From assembly GCA_021808425.1 (NCBI GenBank), contig JAKBBS010000022.1, positions 1-28,083 on the forward strand: DNA of 28,083 bases, written 5' to 3'. This document shows positions 7,366-14,490 of this stretch, in pieces. Each line of letters starts with the position of its first letter. The stretch's first letter is position 1. Source of the stretch: Actinomycetes bacterium. GTDB taxonomy: Bacteria; Actinomycetota; Acidimicrobiia; Acidimicrobiales; Palsa-688. The position numbers were made by a program, and so were the translations under genes. A model generated the notes under the pieces. It searched no databases and had not been told where the DNA came from. It saw nothing but the letters and a program-made list of their open reading frames with translations.

Positions 7366-8547
7366 TCAGTTCCAGGTGTACTTGCCGAGGTTGAGCAAGC
7401 CCGCAACGTCGTGGACATCGCTGTCCATCTCGGGGGCGCTGACCACGATGTGGGGTCGCCGTTCCAGCTCCTGGCGGAGGCCCGCCTCGCGGCTAGCGAC
7501 CATCGAGAAGTTCGAAAAGTTGACCGCTATTTCCTCGAGCACCCGCCCGAGCTGTTCAGGATCGGTGCCTAGCTGCGCTGCGACGTTCGCAAGCGCGGCC
7601 GAGGCGATGCTGGTCGACTCGAGTTTGGCGGCGAGTCGTGCGGCCTCGTCGTCGAGAAGATAGCCGGGTAACACTTTGTTCAACACCAAAGCCCCAAGGT
7701 CGAATCCTTTCTCGGTGAGCACTTCGATGAAGAACTTTGCTTCGGCCGCGGGTGCTGGCTCGAGAGTGCTGACGACGACGAACGTCGTTCGGCGGTCCCG
7801 CAGCAGTCTGTCCACGGCTCGGGCTCGCTCTACGAATCCCGGATACATCGTTTGGAAGAGGATGAAGAACTCGGCGATGTCCTCCAGGAACTGCGAGCCG
7901 AGGACCCGGTCGGCCACCTGGTAGAAAGGACGAGACGCGACGTTGACGAGCCGGCTCTTGTACGGAGCTATCAAAAGACGCAGCAGCTTCGACGAGAAGA
8001 ACTCCGCCATTCGAGACGGGGCGGCTATGAAGTCCAACGCGTTCCGGCTGGGAGGCGTGTCGACGACGATCAGGTCGTAAGTTCCGCTCGTGTGGAGCTC
8101 GTAGAGCCGCTCCATCGCAATGTAGTCGTGGCTTTGGACGAATCTTCCGGAGATGTTCGCGTAAAGCGGGTTCGCGAGGATCCGCCTCGACGTAGCGACG
8201 TCGGGCGCGTGGCGGCGCACTAGGTCATCCCAACTCTGCTTGGTGTCGAGCATCGCGGCCCACATCTCACCGCGGGGCTTCGTGCCGAGGCGGTCAAAGG
8301 CTTGTGGGTCCACCTTCCTGGCCTCATTGCCCAAACCCTCTATACCGAGGGCGTCAGCGAGACGCTTCGCCGGATCAACTGTCAAGACCAGCACCTTGCT
8401 CTTCTGGTGTAGTGCTGCCATGGCGGCGAGCGCGGCGGCCGTCGTCGTCTTTCCGACACCGCCTGACCCGCAAGCGATGACGATCTCTTTTGCGACGACC
8501 AAACCGCTCAAAGCAGTCGCCGCAGGCGTAGCAACACGTGGCGACAT
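7366..8547 (-). CDS. ArsA/Get3-like ATPase, second of a pair
   Basis: The 393-residue P-loop ATPase belongs to the ArsA/Get3 group. The Walker A loop is GSGGVGKTT at 27-35, so the signature lysine of the deviant KGGVGKT motif is a serine here. VLTVDPAKRLADALG (switch region) and LIVVDTPPSRNALDF (Walker B/switch II) are also present. Its ATG overlaps the stop of the first ArsA-like gene (TGATG). Mycobacteria carry a comparable pair, Rv3679/Rv3680, described as a heteromeric ATPase needed for stress tolerance. A role as a paired cytosolic ATPase is inferred. No arsenite pump gene lies nearby, so arsenic resistance is unlikely. Confidence 0.85.
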   Translation of the reverse strand: MSPRVATPAATALSGLVVAKEIVIACGSGGVGKTTTAAALAAMAALHQKSKVLVLTVDPAKRLADALGIEGLGNEARKVDPQAFDRLGTKPRGEMWAAMLDTKQSWDDLVRRHAPDVATSRRILANPLYANISGRFVQSHDYIAMERLYELHTSGTYDLIVVDTPPSRNALDFIAAPSRMAEFFSSKLLRLLIAPYKSRLVNVASRPFYQVADRVLGSQFLEDIAEFFILFQTMYPGFVERARAVDRLLRDRRTTFVVVSTLEPAPAAEAKFFIEVLTEKGFDLGALVLNKVLPGYLLDDEAARLAAKLESTSIASAALANVAAQLGTDPEQLGRVLEEIAVNFSNFSMVASREAGLRQELERRPHIVVSAPEMDSDVHDVAGLLNLGKYTWN

Positions 8548-9506
8548 CAGTAACCCATTTCGGCTGCGAGCGCCTCGGCGACCTGACGGGTGGTGCGAAG
8601 CCCGCTTCCTCTCGAGAATAGGTATGGCATGTAAAGCATGGCAATCTCGGAGCGGACGGCTCTTCGCAGGTCCTCCAAGTGCCCGGTCCTGGAGCGCCGC
8701 ATGGTAACAGTCAGCCGCGCTGCATTGAAAATCGGCTCGAGTGACCCTCCGAGCTCCGACTCGACAGCAGCACGCGACGCCGGGTCTTCGAGGCGGCCAA
8801 ACACCTCCTCTTCGCCGCGGCCGAACAGTTCGGGCAGGACCCGGTTTACTACCACGGCGCTCAAAGCGACGTTCGTCTCGCTGTCGAGGCGCGCCATGAG
8901 CTCGACGGTTTCGCTAACCGGCATTTCGGCCGGAGTCGCGACTATCACGACCCCCGTGCGGTCATGGTCCCCGAGGATGTCCAGCATCCATCCAGTCTGC
9001 TGGCGTACGAGTCCGACCTTCACGAGCTCATTGATCGCCTGTGGCGCTGCGAGCTGGCCGATGACATGGCCGCTCGATGGTGCGTCGACGATGACAAGGT
9101 CGTAGTGGCCTTCTTTGACTTCCCAACAGAACTTCCCGACCGTGACTATCTCCCTGACCCCAGGCGCTGCCGACGCGACGAAGTCGAACATCCGGGCGAG
9201 CGGGCCGATGCGTGTGATCAGCGGCAATTTCAGCTGAAGTGACAGGTATTGCTTGAGGGAGGCTTCGGTGTCCATCGACATCGCCCAGAGGCGCGGCGCG
9301 ACCTGCCGTTCGGCGAAACCGAACGGTCCGACCTCGTAGAGGTTCGCGAGATCTCCCCGGGCATCTACGTCACAAACGAGGGTCTTCTTGCCCCGCTCGG
9401 CGGCTAACCATGCGAGGGCCGCTGCGATCGTTGTCTTACCGACGCCACCCTTCCCAGTGACGAAAACCAGCTGATGGTCGAGTAGGTCAGCCACGCACCG
9501 CGGCAC
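8547..9506 (-). CDS. ArsA/Get3-like ATPase, first of a pair
   Basis: This 319-residue ATPase has an intact deviant Walker A motif, GKGGVGKTT at 18-26, including the signature lysine. LVCDVDARGDLANLY and YDLVIVDAPSSGHVIGQL supply the switch I and Walker B/switch II regions. The GTG at 9506 overlaps the end of the DUF3107 gene by 20 bases; a GTG at 9494 is a possible shorter start. It is coupled by a one-base overlap to the second ATPase, as expected for a heterodimer. The two differ in length and in the signature lysine, so they are not a recent duplication. Confidence 0.85.
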   Translation of the reverse strand: MPRCVADLLDHQLVFVTGKGGVGKTTIAAALAWLAAERGKKTLVCDVDARGDLANLYEVGPFGFAERQVAPRLWAMSMDTEASLKQYLSLQLKLPLITRIGPLARMFDFVASAAPGVREIVTVGKFCWEVKEGHYDLVIVDAPSSGHVIGQLAAPQAINELVKVGLVRQQTGWMLDILGDHDRTGVVIVATPAEMPVSETVELMARLDSETNVALSAVVVNRVLPELFGRGEEEVFGRLEDPASRAAVESELGGSLEPIFNAARLTVTMRRSRTGHLEDLRRAVRSEIAMLYMPYLFSRGSGLRTTRQVAEALAAEMGY

Positions 9507-9732
9507 CGAAGCCGACTCGTCGCTCGTCGTTCACCGTGTTCATCTCCACGTAGGCGATACGACCGGCGGGGACACCGATCCGCCTGCCCTTGCGGTCCGT
9601 CAGCCACAGGACGCCTGACTGCGATGAAAGAACTTCCTCAACCTGGGCGCCCAGCTGTTCAGGGTCGACGCTTTCGGGAAGCTCCAACTCGATTTCCTTG
9701 GGTGATTGAACCACTCCGATTCGTACGTCCAC
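9487..9732 (-). CDS. DUF3107 family protein
   Basis: The 81-residue acidic protein starts at GTG 9732, with AGGGAG six bases upstream. MDVRIGVVQSPKEIELELPES and RIGVPAGRIAYVEM, ending in RRVGFG, are characteristic of the small actinobacterial DUF3107 family (M. tuberculosis Rv3208A, also called TB9.4). No function is established. It heads the ArsA-like pair and may be its small partner; that is inferred from the 20-base overlap. It starts 30 bases after the MFS gene stop. Confidence 0.85.
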   Translation of the reverse strand: MDVRIGVVQSPKEIELELPESVDPEQLGAQVEEVLSSQSGVLWLTDRKGRRIGVPAGRIAYVEMNTVNDERRVGFGAAVRG

Positions 9733-9762
9733 TGCGGTCTCCCTAGCTTGGCGTCCTTACCC

Positions 9763-11565
9763 TCACATCGTAGGGGTTCTAGCGGCAGTGGCGGATCCGA
9801 GCGTCCACAAGGCGAGGGCCGCGGCGGCGCCAGCGCTCAAAGCGGCCCCCACGAATATGGTGTGCAACTCTCCGACGACAGCGTTGGTGCTAGCTACGTC
9901 GAATGCAGAGCAGCTCGTCGGGTGGGAGGGACACAGCTTGAAAGCAGACGGTATTCGTGCTTCGGCCAGGTAGAAGCGATGAAGGGCCACGGCGGTGAGG
10001 GCAGACAGACCTGCGAGCATGCCTACAGTTCGAGACACGACGCCAAGAGCACCGGCGAGAGCGTGAAATCGATCCTCGACGGCTCCGAGGATAGCGACGT
10101 TGAGCGGGGAGACGGCCAGGCCGAAACCGAGGCCGCAAACCAGGAGCTCCAAGTCGCTCGGACGGATCGCCCCTCCTAGGGCGGTCGCTGACCATGTGGA
10201 CATGACGACGAACGCCGCTCCCGAAAGCACCATTCCGCACGCAGCGATGTAGGGGGCACGCCCGCGATTACGGCAGAGGACCCCTCCTACGACCGCGCCG
10301 ATAGGAACCGTGACTAGAAAGCGCACGAGGACGAGCGATGCGGCTATCTCGGAGTTCGGGTCGACTGTCGAGCGTGCGAAAAGGGGGATGTCGACCAGCG
10401 CCGCTATCAAAGCTGCGCCTAAGCACAGGTTTACCAGCAGTGATCCCCAAGCCGGGCGTGCGGCGAAGCTGCCAGGTGGGATGAGGGCGTGCTCGGCGTG
10501 GCGTTGCCGCCACCAAAACAGTAAAGCAAGCAGAACGCCAACGGGTGCCACCACCGGGGTGCTCGACGCGAGAACCTGCTTCGAGGGGTTGGCCGTGGAG
10601 AAGGCTATGACAATGCAGGACAGCACGCCTGCTAGAAGAAGCGCTCCGGGCAGGTCGGCTCGCCTCAAGCGTCCCCAAGGGATGATCGGGCCGGACGAGT
10701 GTCGAATCTGCCCCCGGGCAACGGCCATCCAGGCTCCTGACGCTGCGAGGAGCGCAGCCGATACGATCACGAGAGGAGCAGACAAAGATGCCCAAGGTCC
10801 GCCAGCCAACGGTGCGTACGCGCTTCCGAAAGTGACGCTGTCGGCGAGGCTTGCCGGCGCCTCGAGTCCGCCGATCAAACCGACGGCGCCTAGCAGACCG
10901 AGAGCTGATCGGACGAGGTTCCAGCGGGGGCGCCGGCCCTTCTCAGAGCCTTGCGCAACGAGATCCTCGTGTCGACCCGACGGGATACCCCGGTCGGTGT
11001 ACCACAACACGGCGCCCAGAATGGCGGTGATCGGTAGGTTTACCCAGAAGATCATCCGCCAGCTCGACACGGCGACGATCGCAGCGCCGTAGAGGGGGCC
11101 TATTAGACTTCCGAGTTCCTGTACGGCGCCGATTATCCCAAGAGGGACGCCGCGCTGGTCAGGCGGCCAGCGCGCCGCAACCATCGCAAGCGCTATGGGG
11201 ATCATCCCACCGCCGCCGACCCCTTGAAGCGAGCGGCCGAGCACGACGACCGAGAGGGTGTGCGAGGTGGCGGTGATCAGCGATCCGACAGCGAACGCCA
11301 GAAGGCAGATCCGAAGAGACGTGGCTGTCCCGGCTTCGTCGGTTATCCGCCCGATGAGCGGGAGCACTGCGGTGTAGCCGAGAAGGAATCCGCTGATGAT
11401 CGGCGCAGCGCGCTGGAGGTGATCGACACCTATTCCGACGCTGCTCATGATGTTCGGAAGTGCGACTACGACGACGTAGGTGTCCGACGCTGCGAGAAGT
11501 ACGCCGAGCGCTGCCAGAAAAAGGCGTGCCTTGTCCGTTGGCGAAACCGGAAGGTGCGTGGACAA
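9763..11565 (-). CDS. MFS transporter, DHA2/EmrB-QacA type (P55-like)
   Basis: The 600-residue protein has about fourteen hydrophobic segments and the drug:proton antiporter-2 motifs: a first helix with LLAASDTYVVVVALPNI, motif A-like GRITDEAGTATSL, the LGRSLQGVGGGGM segment and motif C-like GAVQELGSLIGPLYG. The start is TTG 11565, eight bases after the lprG stop, with no better in-frame start close by. The lprG-MFS order matches the mycobacterial lprG-Rv1410c (P55) operon, in which lipoprotein and transporter together move triacylated lipids to the outer envelope and affect drug tolerance. A similar lipid-export role is inferred. Plain drug efflux is the alternative. Confidence 0.85.
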   Translation of the reverse strand: MSTHLPVSPTDKARLFLAALGVLLAASDTYVVVVALPNIMSSVGIGVDHLQRAAPIISGFLLGYTAVLPLIGRITDEAGTATSLRICLLAFAVGSLITATSHTLSVVVLGRSLQGVGGGGMIPIALAMVAARWPPDQRGVPLGIIGAVQELGSLIGPLYGAAIVAVSSWRMIFWVNLPITAILGAVLWYTDRGIPSGRHEDLVAQGSEKGRRPRWNLVRSALGLLGAVGLIGGLEAPASLADSVTFGSAYAPLAGGPWASLSAPLVIVSAALLAASGAWMAVARGQIRHSSGPIIPWGRLRRADLPGALLLAGVLSCIVIAFSTANPSKQVLASSTPVVAPVGVLLALLFWWRQRHAEHALIPPGSFAARPAWGSLLVNLCLGAALIAALVDIPLFARSTVDPNSEIAASLVLVRFLVTVPIGAVVGGVLCRNRGRAPYIAACGMVLSGAAFVVMSTWSATALGGAIRPSDLELLVCGLGFGLAVSPLNVAILGAVEDRFHALAGALGVVSRTVGMLAGLSALTAVALHRFYLAEARIPSAFKLCPSHPTSCSAFDVASTNAVVGELHTIFVGAALSAGAAAALALWTLGSATAARTPTM

Positions 11566-11573
11566 ACCTGTCG

Positions 11574-12278
11574 TCAGGACGCCGGAGGCAACGCTATCGT
11601 CACGTGCTCACCGTAGTTCGAGAGGGTGACGGTGTAGGTGGAGTTCGACGATGCGCTTGTGAGCGGGCCGACCAGGGTCACCGATCTCAGCTGGAAGTTT
11701 GCGGGGTCTATCGCAGCCGTCATATTGACGGGTAGTGAGGGGTTGGCGTCAGGAAGAACGGGCACGTCGTTGCCTGGGATCTGGTAGGCGACCGTATCTA
11801 GGAGCTCGCCTCCGATTCGCTCCTGGCTTCCTAGCTTCGCATTGCCCCCGAGGGTCAAAAGGCGGGTGAGGCCGCTCGACGGGCTGAGCAGCGACGCCGG
11901 GTTCTCCAGTCCGAAAGACGCAGGACTTGTCTTGGTGTACGAACTTGACAGCGGCAGCTCCGCCTCGAATACAGACCCGACAGAGACGACTTTCACAGTC
12001 GCTGTGAACCCGCTGATCGCAACAGCGAAAGAACCTTGGAGGCTGCTCGGTCGTACGAAGTCGCCACTACCCCCGACCAGGTTGGTGCCCTTGGTCGCTA
12101 CGTTCTTGCTGCTCAGCGCGAAATGCAGACTGGGAGCGGCGTCGACGGCAGCCTTGGCTTTGGCCAGGAGATCTCCTGCAGACAGCTTCGGGCTTGTAGT
12201 GGAACCGCACCCAGCGGTGATCACGCACGTTGCAATGGCCATAACCGTCAGATTCCTTTTTCGGAAAATTGCTTTCAT
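11574..12278 (-). CDS. lprG: LprG-family lipoprotein (LppX_LprAFG domain)
   Basis: From ATG 12278 the product has 234 residues. The frame stays open far upstream, but only this start gives a signal peptide: MKAIFRKRN, a hydrophobic core and the lipobox ITAGC with lipidated C24. The mature part carries LprG-family features: LLAKAKAAVDAAPSLHFALSS, a GSGDFVRPSSLQGSFAV segment and IDPANFQLRSVTLVGPL followed by YTVTLSNYGEHVTIALP. The mycobacterial family forms a hydrophobic pocket for triacylated lipids at the membrane surface. The adjacent MFS gene supports an LprG-like role in lipid transfer. No Shine-Dalgarno site is obvious. Confidence 0.82.
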   Translation of the reverse strand: MKAIFRKRNLTVMAIATCVITAGCGSTTSPKLSAGDLLAKAKAAVDAAPSLHFALSSKNVATKGTNLVGGSGDFVRPSSLQGSFAVAISGFTATVKVVSVGSVFEAELPLSSSYTKTSPASFGLENPASLLSPSSGLTRLLTLGGNAKLGSQERIGGELLDTVAYQIPGNDVPVLPDANPSLPVNMTAAIDPANFQLRSVTLVGPLTSASSNSTYTVTLSNYGEHVTIALPPAS

Positions 12279-12415
12279 GGCGTCGGGTCTCTGTTCGATG
12301 TCACAACCGACTCGGTGTCGATCGGGGCCGTTGCGTTGTGCAATCCCGCGCGGCCGCTGGCTAACGAGGCACAATACAGGCTGAAGTTGGTTCGTGGCCA
12401 CGACCCCCGAGTTGC

Positions 12416-12421
12416 AAGGAG
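12416..12421 (+). promoter_or_regulatory. Ribosome binding site of the AhpD/CMD gene
   Basis: AAGGAG lies five bases before ATG 12427. It selects this ATG over the in-frame GTG at 12394, which has no such site. Confidence 0.6.
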
Positions 12422-12426
12422 CCGGA

Positions 12427-12777
12427 ATGATCCACCCGAACGAAGTCCTCGGAGAGCTGCGGCAACCGGCAAGGGACCTGCGCGAGCACATCCCTGACGT
12501 GATCGGCGCTTTCGCCACGATGCAGCGGGCCGCCCTCGCGGACGGAGCGCTCTCCTCGAAGGTCAAGGAGCTGATCGCGCTTGCGGTCTCGGTCACCCGC
12601 GAATGCGACGGTTGCATCTCGTCCCACGCCAGGGGAGCGGCCCGCAGGGGAGCGAGCGAGGAGGAGGTGGCGGAGGCTATCGGAGTGGCGGTCCTGCTCA
12701 ACGGTGGGCCAGCCACCGTGTGGGGACCCCGCGCTCTGGCAGCTTTCCGTGAGGTGGAAGCAACGCAGGAGTCATGA
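12427..12777 (+). CDS. Carboxymuconolactone decarboxylase / AhpD-family protein
   Basis: The 116-residue product begins at ATG 12427. It is an all-helical CMD-family protein with the AhpD-type redox motif: E59, C60, C63 and H67 in TRECDGCISSHARGA. This ExCxxCxxxH arrangement is known in alkylhydroperoxidase-like proteins that reduce peroxides or thiols. The rest (VKELIALAVSVT, ASEEEVAEAIGVAVLLNGGP) also fits the family. It stands alone, divergent from lprG, so its partner is unknown. A redox role in the cytosol is likely, but the substrate cannot be inferred. Confidence 0.85.
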   Translation: MIHPNEVLGELRQPARDLREHIPDVIGAFATMQRAALADGALSSKVKELIALAVSVTRECDGCISSHARGAARRGASEEEVAEAIGVAVLLNGGPATVWGPRALAAFREVEATQES

Positions 12778-12812
12778 CGTTCGGAGTGTGAGTTCTGCCT
12801 AGCGCTCGTTGT

Positions 12813-13745
12813 CTACTGCTCGTTGTTGTTGCACCCAAGAGCGGAGCTGAGGGTGCCGAGGTCCTGCTCCATTAGCGCGAAATAAGTTGCGCCTTTCGGC
12901 CAGCCGCCCGGGGGCGGCCCGACGAGGGTGTCAATCGAATGCAAGGTTACGTGGGCGACTGTTGCGACAGCTCGGGCTCCGGCGTTGGAAACCCACGGCT
13001 CGGTGACGACAGCACCAGGGTTGGATTCGCGGACCGCCCGTACCAGGGCGTCTATCTGGGGCCTGCTCGGGTCCGGGCCGGCTGCCTTGGCCACGAAACC
13101 GTATTGGTCGGCCATCGAGCTGAAGGCGTTGTCGGCGCTGACCAGAACCTTGCCGGGGCATGCCGACAAGGTCCGCGCAAAGTCGCTGTCGAGTGAGGAA
13201 ACCTCGGCGGACAAAGATGTGGCGTTCTGCTCGAAAAGCGGCGCTGCCGCTGGGTCGGCCTTCTCCATCGCCTTCGCAATCAAGCTCACCGACTCGTTCA
13301 TGAGAGTTGGGTCCAACCAAAAGTATGGGTCGTTGCTGCGCAGCGCAGGAGCCACCAAGAGCGAACTTTGAGCTGACCCCCCCCTTATCGACGATGCGGC
13401 CGGGAGGAGGCCTTCGCCGGGAGACACCAGCAGGTTTGCGCCGCGAAGCGTTGTGCGCCGGCTGGAGGTCAACTGGTAGGTCAACGGATCGTCGCCAGCC
13501 GGCACGACGTTGATCACCTTCACTTTTGCGCCGCCGATCAGGCTTACCGCCTGCGAGATTGGAAACGTTCCTGCAGCAACTGAGAGCACCGGCGCGTGGC
13601 CGACGGAGCTTGGCAGGCTGGTGGAGCACGCTCCTAACGTCGCAGAGGCGGCGATCACCGCAGACAAGGCGAGCGCCGGTTTGGACCGGGTCAGGGACCG
13701 CAGTGCCGGCGCTACCAGAGTGGTTTGCGATTTAGAAGTGCTCAC
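12813..13745 (-). CDS. ZnuA/TroA-like lipoprotein lacking metal-ligand histidines
   Basis: The 310-residue product has a lipoprotein signal peptide ending in lipobox LGAC (C40) and the overall pattern of a cluster A-I metal-binding protein. The usual DPH.YEPTPSD motif reads DPLTYQLTSSR (L88 for His), DPH.WLDP reads DPYFWLDP (Y141 for His), and the third site SHDAF reads SADNAF (D205). E249 in VVTEPWVS and D272 remain. With two or three of four ligands changed, zinc or manganese binding as in ZnuA is doubtful. No ZnuB or ZnuC gene is nearby. The GTG start lies 14 bases inside the deacetylase gene, so it is the last gene of a coupled set. Confidence 0.75.
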   Translation of the reverse strand: MSTSKSQTTLVAPALRSLTRSKPALALSAVIAASATLGACSTSLPSSVGHAPVLSVAAGTFPISQAVSLIGGAKVKVINVVPAGDDPLTYQLTSSRRTTLRGANLLVSPGEGLLPAASSIRGGSAQSSLLVAPALRSNDPYFWLDPTLMNESVSLIAKAMEKADPAAAPLFEQNATSLSAEVSSLDSDFARTLSACPGKVLVSADNAFSSMADQYGFVAKAAGPDPSRPQIDALVRAVRESNPGAVVTEPWVSNAGARAVATVAHVTLHSIDTLVGPPPGGWPKGATYFALMEQDLGTLSSALGCNNNEQ

Positions 13746-14490
13746 TCAGAGGACCGACCGTGAAAGCGCGCCGGCTCCAGCGTTCGGCGAGCAACGGCAG
13801 GCTGTCGATGGTGGCTCGCCAGCTTCCGGGCGCTGAAGTCACGTCAGAGTCATGGAGCAGGACCGTGTCGCCACCGACGGAAGTGCGTTCGACCTCGTCA
13901 GCGACCTGTGCCCCGCTCGTGCCTGCCTGCCAGTCCTTGCCCCACGCGCTCCAAAGCAGGAGTGTCAAACCACTCCGTCGAGCGGCAACGAGGGTCGGTG
14001 CCGCCACGGCACCGTAGGGTGGACGAAACCAACGTAGCTGCCGCCCCGAAAGCTCTTCTAGAAGGTCACGGGCGGCCAGAACGTCTTTGACCACCGCCGG
14101 AGCGCTTCGAAGGAGATGACTCTTATGAGACTCCCCGTGCACCGCAAGCTCGTGGCCGCGGTTCGCCACTTCCGCGACGACTTGCGGATAGCGCCGGGCT
14201 TGCGATCCGAGGCAGAAGAACGTGGCTCGCCAAGCCAATTCGTCGAGGGCGTCGAGAATCCGGGGTGTCGACGTCGGGTCGGGACCGTCGTCGAAGGTGA
14301 GGGCGATGTGATCCGGTCGGCCGATGCCAGCGAGCCGGGGGGTTAGAGCGCACCGAGCCGAACGCCAGCCTACGGCGGCTGGGGCCACGTGGGCGACCAC
14401 GGCGGTCCCGCCGAGGAGAGCGGCGACCGTGGGAGCAAACGACCATCGAGGCTTCGGCCCCCGGGTCATGTCTGACGCTGGCAGTCTCAT
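13732..14490 (-). CDS. Polysaccharide deacetylase (NodB domain), membrane-anchored
   Basis: Starting at ATG 14490, which overlaps the glycosyltransferase stop (ATGA), the product has 252 residues. One hydrophobic segment at about 18-40 should anchor it with the catalytic domain outside. All five NodB motifs are visible: TFDDGP (65-70), the HxxxH metal pair H118/H122 in VHGESH, RWFRPPYG (153-160), WSAWGKDW (180-187) and VLLHDS (210-215). It should be an active metal-dependent de-N-acetylase (or O-deacetylase) of an envelope glycan or glycolipid. Coupling to the preceding glycosyltransferase suggests it acts on that enzyme's product. Confidence 0.88.
   Translation of the reverse strand: MRLPASDMTRGPKPRWSFAPTVAALLGGTAVVAHVAPAAVGWRSARCALTPRLAGIGRPDHIALTFDDGPDPTSTPRILDALDELAWRATFFCLGSQARRYPQVVAEVANRGHELAVHGESHKSHLLRSAPAVVKDVLAARDLLEELSGRQLRWFRPPYGAVAAPTLVAARRSGLTLLLWSAWGKDWQAGTSGAQVADEVERTSVGGDTVLLHDSDVTSAPGSWRATIDSLPLLAERWSRRAFTVGPLSEHF

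Noticed and set aside
7366..9506. Arsenic resistance operon
   Set aside because: The two ATPases resemble ArsA, but no arsenite pump, reductase or ArsR gene is nearby; context matches the Rv3679/Rv3680-type pair.
12279..12716. N-terminal extension of the LprG frame across the AhpD/CMD gene
   Set aside because: It is antisense to a clear gene, and ATG 12278 gives a proper lipoprotein signal peptide.
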